Below, in pieces: positions 46,501 to 59,014 of a DNA stretch of 64,000 nt. Under the pieces are notes generated by a model. That model searched no databases and was not told where the DNA came from. It saw only the letters and a list, made by a program, of their open reading frames with translations. Where the stretch lies: NCBI GenBank assembly GCA_036362985.1, contig JAYGXS010000001.1, positions 55,207,466 to 55,271,465 on the forward strand, read 5' to 3'. Both the position numbers and the translations under genes were made by a program. Numbering within the stretch: position 1 is the first letter of the stretch; each line of letters begins with the position of its first letter. The DNA is from Ligula intestinalis (taxonomy: Eukaryota; Platyhelminthes; Cestoda; Diphyllobothriidea; Diphyllobothriidae).

Positions 46501-48429
46501 GCCAACCATCTATTGTAGCTCTAACAAAGGGCTGTTAGTAATTCCCGAGAGGAAACTAAGGATTCGACACACCTCCCCGCATAATATTTCTTTGTCCCAA
46601 ACCGTCATATCTGGCAATATTTCTACCCTTCTAGAGTACTCAGATGTCGAATCATGCTTTAGACATCTCACTACGTTTTTAAACAACATTTTTAACGTCT
46701 GCTGTCCTCTTGAAACTGTCATGGACAGAATACTTTCATCCCACCTAAAAACTTTGAGACGTCAAAAGGAATTGCTCTATAAACTAGGTCTGCGAGATAG
46801 ACTAAAGGATCTGAACGTCCAGATAAAGCATGAGATTTCCAGGCTGAATGACCATTTTGTTAGTCAGCTTTTTACTTCTTCTACATATTCCGCTCCTCTC
46901 ACTTCCTCCGAAATATGGAAGAGTCTCAAACGTCTCACTGGTCAATGCAATACACTGGCATATGTTGATGCTGACCTAGACAGCTTAAACTCAAACTTCA
47001 TCCACACTCCCACCGACTCATATCTCCCGACAAATGATATTTTCTTACCACCAAGTGATTTCTCTCCAGTGTCCGCGGCAACAGTCATGAAACACCTAAA
47101 AAAGGTCAAAGGTACAACAGCTGCCGGACTAGATGGCGTCTCCTCATTTCTCCTTAAATCTTGCTCTTTTCAATTAGCTCCTGTCTTGGCACATCTTATT
47201 AATTTATCTTTCATGGAGTCCAACCTTCCTGATGGCTAACGTTCGGTCAAAATCACTCTTATCCCGAAAATAACCACTTAAACAGGTCCCAAATCCTTTC
47301 GCCCAATTGCCTGCTCTCCTGCACTCCTCAAACTTACATAACGAGCAGCTTTGGACATCATTAAGCCTTTTTCATCCAATTTTGCTGATCCCTTGCAGTT
47401 TGCGTATAAGGCTAGGCGTAGTATACTAGATGCTGTTGCTCTGGTAGTCCACGCTGCTCTTAGAGACTTGAACAAGGAATGTCGTTCATACGCATGTGCC
47501 TTTCTTGACTACTCCTTACCCTTCAACACGATCCCACGAAATCTTCTTCTTAATAAATTCTCTGCATGCGGCTCTCCTGGCTGGGCCGTCTCTTGGCTTG
47601 GGGACTATTTTACTTCCCGCACCCAATTCGTTCAGAGCGGGAAGCAAAAATCCACGATCCTTCCCAACAATTGTGGAGTTCTGCAGGGGTCTATATTATC
47701 CCCTCATCTTTTTTCCCTCCATACTGATGACCTACGATCTCCAAACGCATGTTTGTTTGTCAAATATGCTGACGACATGGTTGTCGGCCATCCTCTCAAA
47801 AGCCAGACCCATCTTCAAACACTGAAGAATGGATTGGACCATGTCACAGCATGGTCGTCAGAAAATGGCCTTTTACTTAATGAGCGGAAGTCAGTCCAGA
47901 GTATCTTCAGGCTGCGACCCTCCTCCAGTCCTGGAACCATCGACTTTCGGCCCAACAAGGTATCCTCCTTCCGATACCTTGGTGTAACAATAGCTTCCAA
48001 CCTCGTATTTACTCTTCATATTGAAGAACTTTTTATTAAAATCCGCAAAGGTGTTTATCATATCCGCCGCTTGCGTTCTTATCGCACCCCGCAAGCCCTC
48101 ATCTGGCGATTTATAGACGCTTGTATCATTCTTAACTGCTCTCCAGTAATCATTACAGCACTACTCAAAAAGACTTTATTATTATTAAACGTAATCTTTG
48201 CATGCTCTCTTCAGCTGCCGGCTATTCCTATGCTTTTTTAGCTGACCTTATAATTCAGCGACATTTCAAATCGGTCAAGAATTTCGTGGACCGTATTCTT
48301 AGTGATGACACTCACTCTCTCCACTCCGAACTAATGGCTACAAAGTTTTCTCGTACGACGCGCCGAAACTTCCGACATATGACATGTCGTACATCAGCCG
48401 AGGGTAACCGTGTCGACTTCTTACTTTGA
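46421..48429 (+). pseudogene. Reverse transcriptase and C-terminal domain of the non-LTR element
   Basis: Reading on from the nuclease, the RT begins near VKGTTAAGLDGVSSFLLKSC (about 47110) and VKITLIPK. Three in-frame stops follow (near 47238, 47279 and 47340). Then come FLDYSLPFNTIPRNLL (first catalytic Asp), NNCGVLQGSILSPHLFSLHT and KYADDMVV (about 47764-47787; catalytic ADD intact), and FRYLGVTIASN. The frame shifts again near 48200 into the C-terminal part ending RVDFLL at 48429. The LDYS..FNTIPR and GVLQGSILSP forms favour the CR1/Rex1 branch. Not able to make the full protein. Confidence 0.88.
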
Positions 48430-48582
48430 GTTTTCTGTGATCTTTGACCGTTTACTCCTGAGTTTTTGAACCCTTTAAATTACTTTTGTTCTTGCTCTCC
48501 GTAAATGGAGCCATTTTTTGCTGAAAGTTTGATATTATCATCAAAATAATGTTCTTATCATCATAATCATCATCATCTGTTG

Positions 48583-49237
48583 TTTAGGAGTTAGTGCAGA
48601 TACGTCGTTCATCCCTACTCAGCTTTCAGTTTTCCTGAACAAAGCCATTATATATACTGAATGCAAGATTGAGCAGTCCTTAAACTTGTAGTTCTAATCA
48701 GCCTTATTGCCGAGTCATAATTGAAAAAGTCCATAACAGTGAATAAAACCATACTACTTCCATTTTGTGAATACTATTTTAATGGTGAAAATCCAAAAGA
48801 CCGCGTGCGCAGATGCATATGAAGCACCGAAAAATAAACAGAAAGGTTTTATAAGACATTGGCTGTCTTCCTCGCCAAGTAACTTGAGCATATCATGGCG
48901 TCTTGGTAAGTAGCTAATAAAAAACAAAAAATCTTAGTACAGTCACTATGAGTACGAAAACACACGATAAATGCGGGAACTGTTGATATGTGTGCTGTTG
49001 AACAATAACTCTATCCTATAAATGCTGCAACGGCAACAGGAGACCACTTCCCCTCTTCGAGGAAGAATGCACTGCATATCCTTTTTCCGAAGACTGGACC
49101 TCTGTCCTCGGAATAAAACCCATCATTTCGAGTGTAATAAAAAATTACTTTTCATATTTCTGCGTGCAGGCAAAAGCCCCTAAGTAAGGTTAGAGCTTGC
49201 ATTCTTCTCTTCAATGAACATGAGTTAAATGACTTAC
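48583..49237. other. Intron sequence of the RasGEF gene
   Basis: Nothing definite. On the plus strand ATGGCGTCTTG|GTAAGT at 48895-48911 resembles a start codon before a good donor, but there is no further support. Confidence 0.4.
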
Positions 49238-49449
49238 CACTTTAACAAGAAAGCGAGCTGTGTTAAGCGCTTCCGTCCATGCTCCTTCGGCTGAATGCTG
49301 TTCACCATCCACAAGACACCCCAGTCCACCAGGCTCAATCGGTGCAAAAGCAATGTACCGCTGCATCAACCGACAAGCCACTTCATTAACGGTGGTAAAT
49401 GTCGAGTAGAGTTTTAAAAATATTTCCGGGATCAGGCTTTCATAAAATT
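49238..49449 (-). CDS. RasGEF gene, first REM-domain exon
   Basis: A 212-base exon, acceptor gtttcactttgtatttgtag, donor AAAGTG|GTAAGT. It starts with two bases of a split codon and ends in phase 0, matching the exon at 44287. It reads FYESLIPEIFLKLYSTFTTV, then NEVACRLMQRYIAFAP, a linker with GGLGCLVDGEQHSAEGAW, and TEALNTARFLVKV. FL..YsTFtt...v...L..RY is the classic opening of REM (RasGEF-N) domains, found upstream of RasGEF catalytic domains. Domain order and strand agree with the catalytic exons further down, so I treat them as one gene. The upstream exons are not identified with certainty. Confidence 0.82.
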
Positions 49450-51378
49450 CTACAAATACAAAGTGAAACAAATTTTATCCGCAATTGGTTCAAGGAGGCA
49501 AACGGGATATTTACATGCAAATTAATCTGGCGATCACTATAAACTACAATAAAAACCGGAACCTGGTCAAAAATACACAGGCGGGAATAGAGCTTGCTAT
49601 CAGTATTAAAAAGCAAAGTTGTGCTTTTGAAAATATTGACTTTAAATACATCCTCAGTTTTTCTTAAGACGCACGGTAAGCAAAAACCCCGTCATCAGAC
49701 CATATTAGAACAAAAAAAAATAATTTTTGAAAACGTGCCTCCACAGGTCTCCTTATTTGCAGTCATTGCGACAGATACACATGGTAACAACGTTTTGGAA
49801 GGCACTGTTAGACTACCACGACAACCACTTTGTACAAAGATATAAGCTTGTCGTGGACTGAGGGTGGCTCATATATAACACTAATCATGACAGAAGAGGG
49901 AAATTGAGTGAGTTTTAAAGTTTGCATAAGGGTCAGATGAGATTAAATGTTTATTGTAGGGTTGGAATTAATTGCAGGGCTACGGTGTATGTTGATGTCA
50001 GACTTTTTGTTAGTGCAAGAATATGGAAATATTTAATTTCTCTGAAATTATGCACAACTGTGGTTATTTGGGCGCGAAGTTCCTATTCTCGTGTCCTATT
50101 TAGGGGATCATATAAATCATCCTTAATCGTTGTAGTAAACTACGTGCCCTGTAAGACGACCTTAATTACCTCTGAAACCTCTTTTCAGTCAAGGGACGGC
50201 CTAGCATATACGTTGATAGAATTCATCGTCTAGACTTCAAGACCACAAGACTATTACTTATCTTTTTGCAACGAAATATAGATTCAGCAGTCCACTATAC
50301 ATTCCTCACAAGAATGTCTTAACCGTCTGTGGACATTCGTACATCAGGAAGACTCATTTACTACGACAACAAAAATCATCGTCAGCTTTAGCTTAAGTTT
50401 GAATTTTGATAATTTTAAACCGGTTGCAGATACTAACAGACACGTTGGAAACAAGAACGGTTGGGCGGGGCGAGATTCCGCAGATGCATGGCTGCCATAC
50501 CATATACCTCAGAGCAGGAGTAATTTAAACGTCGGAAAATGCGGAGACCCGATTAGCCTACAAGAAGTGCAACCGTCGAATGATTACCTGAATGCTCATT
50601 AAATCGAAGGCCTGAAAATATATGAATGAGCATCAGTAGATGGCCAAGCACTGTAACCATATGACCTGCCTGCATTTTGCAAGCTCTTGAAAAGCAAATT
50701 AAGTCACTCGGACAGTTTAGGATCAAATCATACGCAAACAACTTGATCCGCGGCAGCGTAAGCATATCACTTTTTTAAAATCCCTTCGAAGATTTTCAAT
50801 AGATAAATGTTTCAGATGTATGAAAACTGTTGAATCTTTCAAAAATTTTGCCGATTAAGAAAAGTAGCGAGCGATCAATGTTCCAGGCTAACCTACATAT
50901 TTCTGGAGACTGGCCATAAAGAATATGAGCAAGGTGCAAGATTCCATTTTGGATAGTTTATTCTTCAATCAAGGGATAAATGTGCTTCCCAGACGAAAAC
51001 CGTCGACAACAACTAAAGTCTTTATAGACTATCTTGCGAATAGTTGCCCAGTTGTGATGGTGAATCTTCAGGAGCTCTCAAGCATTCATTGAGTATGACT
51101 TGGCTTATGTCCCCTTACCTGGGAGAATTTTACGAGCTGATCAGATTGTTCTCGATCATCGAGGATGGCGTACAAAAAACTGTTTAAGACAGCAATGCGC
51201 AGAGACAAAAAGTAGATAACTACATAGTTTTCCTACCAAGTACGTTTATGCTACGCCTTAAATAGCAGTTTAGCTATTGTGGCCATCACAGGGTTCTGTC
51301 TCCCTATTGTATGTGGAGCCTTGTGCAGTTGTTCTGTTTTAATAAGATGCGTTTTCATTTGGACTTTGTTACTTGCAG
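49450..51378. other. Non-coding or unidentified stretch
   Basis: No exon with convincing borders. Chance frames occur on both strands. Confidence 0.4.
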
Positions 51379-51422
51379 CTTTATATGAAACGAACTGCTG
51401 TGTGTATGACTCTGCTTGTGAG
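51379..51422 (+). CDS. Candidate 44-base plus-strand exon
   Basis: A strong acceptor (tttggactttgttacttgcag) and donor (TGTGAG|GTATGT) flank 44 bases. Two open frames exist: LYETNCCVYDSACE, or LYMKRTAVCMTLLV. The strong borders suggest a real microexon or a splice-like coincidence; no partner exon was found. Confidence 0.3.
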
Positions 51423-51854
51423 GTATGTGATTTTAAAGAGTTTGTATATCTCGAGTAGATTATCGTCAAAATATATTGCTTACACCAAGGAATCCAGTTT
51501 CCTAAATGAACGCCCCTATTCTACAGCTAAATATTACCTGGCACAGCTTTATATCATACGGTTGAAAAGAGTTATTTTAGCTGGTCAGCTCATAATTACC
51601 CTTAGATGAAGCTTCAACCGCACAGAACGCAATATTCAAGTCTCCATAGACAATTTTGTGCAATATACTCCAAGGAATTCTCCATTTCCATCCAGCACAT
51701 TAGAGCAGCTTTAAAAATTATCGAATTTCGTTGATAGGCGCTCTTAGATGAGTAAGGGGACACACTCGTCCCCTTATTCCTTGAAGTGCATGCTCAAGCC
51801 CCGCATAGCGGCCAGTATTGTTGGCAGATAAAAATCATTGGCAAAGACAAGAAT

Positions 51855-51990
51855 GAATAGAATGGCCATTTACGGCTCTTTATCCGGCATCAACCAGTTA
51901 CATCCAACCTAAGGTTGTGCTCCTCCGGAGGCTTGAACGCGTGATCTGTTCATTAGAAGTCAAATGCTCTAACTATTGAGCAACTGGCTC
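51855..51990 (-). repeat. tRNA-derived SINE-like repeat, copy C (best head)
   Basis: On the minus strand it starts GAGCCAGTTGCTCAATAGTT then AGAGCA, like a tRNA D-arm with A-box. B-box GTTCAAGCC lies at about 51928-51936. The core follows: gttggatgtaactggttgat and gccggataaagagccgtaaa, then tggccattct. The tRNA-like head plus core makes this the clearest copy of the family in the window. Confidence 0.7.
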
Positions 51991-54532
51991 GTTGTCTTGC
52001 CACGTTAAATCAGAAATATTGAAATTCGTTGACGAACACTCCATAATTATTACCGGAACACACTCATCTCGATGTCTATTATATACAGCGTATTTCTTTC
52101 TGATGACTCGTGAAAGTGAATGATCGCCTGCCTCTATCAGTTGAAGAATTTTGGTTTTTTGTCTCACTTCTTGTATATTATACGTAAACGTAAAACTGGG
52201 TTGCTTGGAGCTATCTGATTACTTAACACGGGATGCTTTCTAGAGGATCCCAGCATCATTTGATGGGAGACATATATAGAAGCTTATTGTTGGTTGCCTC
52301 CAGTCGCGTGTATGGTTTAATATATTCCAGTTAAACAAGATTCTTTGGTCAAACAATGCAAAGTTTTGCAAGAGATTTAAAGAACTCTATTCGACCTGGG
52401 AACCAGAGAAATATATCGAGCTCTATCCTTTAGTTCTTTATTGACACACGGCACCGAAAAGATGTCAAAAAGTCCATTCGAACCCGTAAAAGGAAGCCCC
52501 ATTACTGCAAAATCTTGGTGCCAAAATGCACAATGTCGGCTGTAGAAATCAAAATCCAGTGAATAAAAGGATTTCCTATTGGCTTTACGTCTAGCCTTAA
52601 CGTCCATTTGCTCCTTCAGTCCTGTGAAGGTTGTTGCCCTCTATATAGTTATTCTCCAAATGACGTAATATTTGACACTTCCACTCATCCAGCCACTTCT
52701 CCTCCAACTAGTAATTAGCCCTGTTATGGAAGAACAATTCTCTCCTTTAATTAAACGAATCAAATTAGGTCAGTCGCATAGAAATCTTAAGAATTAGGAA
52801 ATATTAAAAGATATTACAGCGTTGAGTGAATTTACACAAACATGAACATAGTATAGGGTAGTTTGCCGTTAAATAGTCAAATAGACCAATTGGTACTACA
52901 GTATATATCTGTAAAGCCCCCATGTAAATGTCTTCACAGAATGGCTTTGTTAACCTCATTTTGACGTACCAGTATTTGAGGAAATCGCAGTCAGCCCGTA
53001 TGTCTCGAGGGCAACCTATTATGTTTCGTTTGGCACAATTCTTGTCGTCAACTGTGTTTCCTTAACTTAACACATCGACAGCCCTGACTAGTTTGTTGCC
53101 TCAAGGACATTGAAAGGTTAAGTACTACTCACAACCTTCTTACTGAAAAAATTGTAAATTGTTTTGGAAGAAACGTTGAATATGTCACTAGAATTTTGTT
53201 GATTTCGGCTATATCGGCCCCTTTTGACATCCTAATCAGTTGAAGAACAAGATTTCCGCCCACGCACAATGCGAAATCTCGCATTCAGAAAGGCAACTAT
53301 ACTTAAACGATATTTTGTTATTTTCATTGAGAGATTTGTTATATCCTCATATAGGATAAATTTTAGAAAAAAATGATAAGCAAAAAGGAATTTGTTACTT
53401 TCTCCACAGCTTTGGAAAAACTTACTTGAAATGAAACTCCTAATGTCAGAAAAATATGAGCTTCAATTGAGAATCTGTTCTTCAATCAATAGTAGATTTA
53501 TTTATGAGATTCTTTGTATACACGCCTACCTTAAGTCTTAAGTTTTATAGCAAATCGCAGCTCGCGAATGCCTAAACGAGGAAAAATTTATAGAACTTCG
53601 AAATGCTTTCCCTGTTCATAGGATAATGAATACATATTTTTTCATTGGTATCACGTTGCCTGTGTGGTGGAACGCCAAGTTAAAAAATGTATAGACTATG
53701 CAATGGAAGTGCTAGAAATCCACCTTATGCATATAATTTTACGTTTCATCCCATTTAATATATTTCGCTATTCATTCACAAATAGTTAATTATCTAGAGA
53801 GGCATCCAACTGCCCATTTATAACTTGCGATTTCAGGACCATTATCGTGCCGGGACGGGGCCTGTCTTCGATAAAACTACAGCTTTTATAATTTTTTAAT
53901 TAAAGTTATAAATCTTGAGCAAAGGCGTAGCCTGCAATCATTCTTCCTTGAATCATTAGCGCCACAAAATTACTTTAAAGATATGTGCTTGCTTACTTCA
54001 TAAACCAAACTTCTGGCGTCCAGATTGACGTACCGCCTAGACATCTTACATGTTAGCCTCTCATTCATCTCTTGTCAATATTTAATTGTTTTGCCTCCAC
54101 TAACTGCTATATTCAAAAGTTTCTGCGGTTTCCAAAAGCGCATGCAGCGTACAGTCTAAAATTCGTGTTACATACCGACATATGCGAAAAATTTATCCTG
54201 GTTCACTACGTGGCATTGAGTAGCGCTTTTATACTTATAATGGTGTAGCCTATTCTAAAAACATTGCAGTTGTGTTAAGATGCACAATTTATAACAAACT
54301 ATTTTTTGACCGCTTAAAACGTATGAACCGTAAAAATTCCTGCTTAAGTTGCATGTATTTTTTATAATTGAGTTTGACTGCCATTATGAATTCAAATATA
54401 TTTTATGAAAAACATAGCCGAAAAAATTATTTCTTGTACCCGTTTCGTAGCACTTTACGTCTCTAAATTGCGGAATAATTTTTATGCCTACTGACTGCTA
54501 CACTTCAATTCAAGGTTTACAAACTGCGCGTT
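51991..54532. other. Stretch with only weak exon candidates
   Basis: Two weak minus-strand candidates exist. After an acceptor ccttcacag near 52617 the frame reads LKEQMDVKARRKANRKSF. A short open piece ends at a donor TTTCAA|GTAAGT near 53434 (SIEAHIFLTLGVSFQ). Neither has domain support. Confidence 0.3.
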
Positions 54533-54565
54533 TTATACATCCTGTTTAAGTAAAGGTACGCTTAC

Positions 54566-54740
54566 GCCTACGGTTTGTGGAAGATGTTGCATAGTTGTCA
54601 AAGAATATTGCATCATATGTGGAATATCTTGTATACCAGCATTTATAAATTGGCCGATGTGCTGTTTAGTGAATGAACAACTCTCAATCTTAAAATGTTC
54701 ATAATTAGAAATGTTTCGAAAATCAGATGATACCCTTTCT
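54566..54740 (-). CDS. Exon of an unidentified minus-strand protein
   Basis: The frame opens after a moderate acceptor (aattaaattttatgcttag) and reads ERVSSDFRNISNYEHFKIES, CSFTKQHIGQFINAGIQDIP, HMMQYSLTTMQHLPQTVG. The composition is strongly coding-like and has no repeats. A donor GTAGGC|GTAAGC at 54566 would make it internal. If it is not used the frame ends at a stop at 54533 (SVPLLKQDV), which would make it a last exon. The family is not recognised. It lies on the same strand as, and upstream of, the RasGEF REM exons, so it may be part of that gene's N-terminal region. Confidence 0.5.
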
Positions 54741-57123
54741 CTAAGCATAAAATTTAATTAAGGCGTAATTTGCTACCAAACGAGTACAAGAAAACATTTT
54801 TCGTCTATGTTTTACATAAAATATATTTTAATTGACAAAGGCAGTTAGAATGAATGATAAAAATGCATACTACTTATGTAACTAGGTTTACAGTACATAA
54901 TTTTGTTAGCGATCAGAATGAAGCTCGTTATAAAGTTGGCATCCTATCGTGACTGCAGTGTCTTCACAATAGACTACATGATAATCAGCCTTACCATCTT
55001 ACTTTATGCCGATTAGCCAAAGAGTATCAATATTTCGGCATGTCGGCATGTCACACAAATTTTGGGCCGTACTGCGTGAATGTAAGCTGGTAGAACTGTC
55101 CTTAATGGCCAAAGCTAGAGTGAGAATACTGTTGAAATGTGCGAATATTTATGGTAAAAGTCTCATATACCTGGGTCTTTTTCCAGCAAAGTTTGTATGC
55201 TATTTTTCGGTGCGGAGGAATACTGAATACAAGGTTAACTCAAAGAATTATCTACAAGACGTCTGAACTCCGTGATTTTCTCCAAGCCACTTGAAAGCAA
55301 GATTCACAGGCAGCTTTGAGCGTAATCAACGCAGGATACACACCTAATACTCTAAGTGCCTTTGACATGCGTAAAATGTGAAAGGTTGTTAAACAAAGAT
55401 AGAAAATGGAAAAAGGAAGAATTTTGTAGAATTAAACGGTCATGAAATGTCATGGTCTATTACTAAAATTTTAGGATCAATGGGCATTTTCAAGTTTAAC
55501 TATTTAATAAGACGACATCAGGCAGTTAACAAGACAATGAATTCAGCTTAATTTCTATATACCTCTGTGTGGTAGATGGACGGCTTTATGCATCATAGCT
55601 TAGGGGGCACTTCATCCATAGAATGTGCTCAACCACCACACCTTTTTATTTCCTTCAGTGCCCCATTTCATCAGGCGTTAAACTCATGCGGATCCCCAAC
55701 AATTTCCCCGTAAAAAAACACTCTTCCAATGGATAGGGTTTCAGAATGTTTGTGAATACATTGCACTTTAAGATGCAACATTATCTTGAAAAGTTTAAAT
55801 TCTAGGGCCCTTCTGCGTAAGAAATCTGGCTTACTATAACATGTAAGCTAGAATCACGACTCTTCCGAAAGCTTATGTAAAATGGAATTACTACTCAGCT
55901 GAAAGCTAAAACGTTTCCGTTGGATTAAATCTTCCACTGCTGCCTTCTGCAACTGTATCATCCTGTTCCAGACGCCGATGGTGTTTGCAAACCTTAATGC
56001 GTGACAGCTTATTGGCGCTCCATTAGAAAACTAGGTGGAGCAAATATTCTCTCTTTTATTACGGTAAAATAAAGATAAAACGTGTGTCTAGTTGAAGCAG
56101 GTTTAACTTGATTGGAAAAATCGAACGCTTATGCGGATCTACCCTCAAAGATGGTAGAAGTGACATGCCAAGACTGGCTGCCGAACTTTTCTTGCTTCCG
56201 TAACCTGTTAATCGCAATCTTTTGAGATAGATAATTCACGAGGGAAATAGCAATACAACAATAGCTTCAGCTATTGCTGGCCTCCTTGGAGAGATATACT
56301 GATAGTAAATTTACAAAAGAGTTATAGAGGGTCAAATAGCACAGATTATTCTCAAATTTCAGGTAAATCAGTCCACAACTGGAAACGCAACTCACTTGCA
56401 ACCCTCTTCAGGTGAATTCAGGTTCACGACTACAAACCATAATAATAAATTTCAGCGCAAGCACCCTTTAAAAAATATAAGCGTAGAAGCTATCTGTTAG
56501 CCTGAAATGCCCGCTGACTTCGTATTTGAGCTAATCATTAGGACTCTATGTAGCCACAAACGACTCCTGAGTTGGAGCACGCTGACTTGCTTGGACATCA
56601 GCTGTGTGGTTGATATTTGCTAATCCATTATCATTTCGGTCTTTTTGAGTTGCAGCATGCGTCCTTTGGCTGTTTCATAGTTCCACGGTTTCATCCTGCG
56701 AAACACGTGTCAGTTAAAAATAACTGCATAAGATATTCAGACGGTTTCAGCGCCTGGCTCCCGTTTTATCTATGGTAATGGACATTTGTGACCAGGAATG
56801 GCGCACCGTATATTATAGGTGCATGTTTCTCGGTCTCCTCTGCTGAAACTTAACTCATGCACTGTAAGGATCAAAAGCCTGAATAAATTCAAATGTCCTT
56901 TTTGTCAAGCAAAAGTTGTTTACTTGATGCTTTAGGAGTTACATTTTGAATCCCAACACACCCGACGCTGATTTTATCCGGCAGTTTTGTCTCCAGTTAA
57001 CCAACTGGTAATCATGTGACCCTAGGCGTTTGTCCCACTGAAAAAATTTGCATTTTAAATTTGGTGTAACTATTGTTTCCTGAAGAAAAATAAACTCCAA
57101 TGATGGCAAATAGCGATCTATAC
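54741..57123. other. Non-coding stretch
   Basis: No exon, RNA gene or repeat that I can support. Confidence 0.4.
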
Positions 57124-57193
57124 CACATGCCGCTAAATTTGTGAATGTAATCTAGTCTCGCTTTGCCTGACTTGTCATCGTGTACCGCAACTT
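57124..57193 (-). CDS. Candidate exon with C2-like strand motif
   Basis: Acceptor catgtaaacgattttctag, donor CATGTG|GTATAG. The translation EVAVHDDKSGKARLDYIHKF then SGM resembles the LeV.V.DdD.gk.d.yIG stretch of C2 domains, which often bind phospholipid. With only 22 residues this is suggestive at best. The frame is also open across the acceptor, so the start may lie further upstream. Confidence 0.38.
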
Positions 57194-58044
57194 CTAGAAA
57201 ATCGTTTACATGAAATTGAATACACATATCAGCTTTTTGTATTTTGAAGCAAAATTGCGTTCAAGTAACTCTTGAGGTTGATGTTCAAGCGACTTTTGTG
57301 TAATTGTAAGCCTGAGATTTAAATTACGAATAAATATTGTGCAAGAGTATTTATTTCCTTTTTTAAAATAATATCGTGTTACAGTGACGTCATGTCTGGT
57401 GTGTTTTTTATCCAGTTGACTTCAAGTATCTCTTTCGATAGGCTTTGTTTCTTTTTAAAATTCTCAAGAATACCCCTGCTACTTTCAAATTCAGTTTATG
57501 CAGCCGGTAGGGCTCAGATCTATCGCTCAGTCGAAAATATGATTGCATTGAAATAACGGACTCATCCCGCATTTCGTGATCAGAATTCCCACATAAAAGA
57601 GGATTTGTTTGGGCTCAAAACTGTCAGAATCTCAGATGATTTTTCAATCTTTATAACTTCTCTAAGTCCTAGTAGATTAGTAAATTAGTAAGAATGTATT
57701 GTTACAGAAGTAGAGCTCGTTATGATGCAATAAAAGTTGGTTTGTATGACCTCTCAAAACAAAAACATATTTGAATTGATGATCGTCAAAATATCCGCCC
57801 TTCAGCTCTCAATCAAATTGGTTGTCAGAACAAGCGGTGTTCCTTTAAAATTTGAATGATGTTTAAACACTAATTTTACGTTTGCGTATTTTGTAGCGGC
57901 ATAAATAATTCATGGTATATAGAACTGAATAACGAATTTTATAATACAGCGTCAGGTTGTGCATATGGTCCCTGATATCCCTCGAAAACTTAATTGAGTC
58001 ATTCGAATAAAAGCTATATATGTGCTTATGAAAAGCATGTGTAC

Positions 58045-58170
58045 GTCTAAGTCCATATAAAAATTGGCCATTGCACTTGGTTCCGGAGTGCAATGAGTAG
58101 CCAATTGTAAGAGAAGACTTTCAACTTTGTCCAATTGCTTCTGTAGCCCACATGCAGATACCATGAGTGT
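58045..58170 (-). CDS. Internal exon, helical segment, unidentified
   Basis: 42 codons, phase 0 to 0, with acceptor tgggtattttctcag and donor TTAGAC|GTACAC. It reads TLMVSACGLQKQLDKVESLL, LQLATHCTPEPSAMANFYMD, LD. The leucine spacing suggests an amphipathic helix. The family is not recognised. Probably the same gene as the neighbouring minus-strand exons at 57.1 and 58.8 kb, although the phase to 58.8 kb does not agree directly. Confidence 0.55.
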
Positions 58171-58806
58171 CTGAGAAAATACCCATAAGCTTAATGGGAA
58201 TTTAAAGCGAAAAATTTAGTTCTGGTAGGCTTAGAACGCGAGTAGGACTTAAAATGCACCGTAATTCTAAAGCCACGTATATTTAAGTTTAACTTTATTC
58301 GTAAAGTATGACACAAGACTTAATAGGCATTAAGACGGGGCTGCGACTGCTAGAATAAGGCAAATTACCGGTGGTCCCAAAGTCCTTCTCGAGCCCGTCA
58401 TTAGAGACGTTTGCATACAATGGCACAGTATGTGACCAGAAACAGACGCGATCCAAATTATTTCCTGGGGCTCAAATTTTCGTTTTCTTCGGCACAATAC
58501 ATATGTTGGATTTGATTTATATGTATACACCTACTAATCGTAATAGTTTGTTACCATATTTATCATTGGGGTCGTAACTGATGCACTGATTGCTTGCACT
58601 GATATTACTTTGACTGATACTGTCACTAGAAGTATTGTCCGCCGGCACAGCCCCCTCTCGTCAATTACTCTGCGCAAGCATAGTTTCAGTGTCGACTGTA
58701 GAAAAGATGAGGTTATTGCACATAAAAATTGAAAGTGGGTCAGGGAACCATGACTTAAGCAACTTGCGGACACATGATCGATAACTGCCGATAACCTTCG
58801 TCTCAC

Positions 58807-58900
58807 CAAACTTTAAAATGTGACGCGGCCCTGTCGAATAAGCCGTGACCATAATACAAGCACCATTCTTCATAGCTACTACCCCTTCGGGAATACGCGT
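58807..58900 (-). CDS. Candidate internal exon, unidentified
   Basis: The frame reads TRIPEGVVAMKNGACIMVTA then YSTGPRHILKF before a good donor (AAGTTTG|GTGAGA). The acceptor (ggcaataattcaag) has a poor pyrimidine tract. The translation looks like a compact beta-rich piece of a globular domain. The plus strand also has an open frame here (58820-59014, SSSNVALSSASTPDIIRKSI) with no borders, so minus is preferred but not certain. Confidence 0.42.
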
Positions 58901-59014
58901 CTTGAATTATTGCCTAGTTCTTCTAACGTAGCTCTTTCGTCCGCATCTACACCAGATATAATAAGAAAATCCATAAGACTGAAGCCAGAACAATTGATCT
59001 TTAGCTCTCATTAA

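Larger units (their letters stand above)
45535..48582 (+). mobile_element. Non-LTR retrotransposon (CR1/Rex1-like), inactive
   Basis: A plus-strand element with an endonuclease domain, then RT and a C-terminal domain, and a 3' tail of irregular ATC repeats (atcatcataatcatcatcatc near 48555-48582), typical of non-LTR 3' ends. It is inserted in the RasGEF intron between the exons at 49.2 and 44.3 kb, opposite to the gene. Fewer breaks than the 23.6-27.6 kb element suggest a younger insertion. The 5' end is unclear; the frame starts near 45535 but real element sequence may begin later or earlier. Confidence 0.88.
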
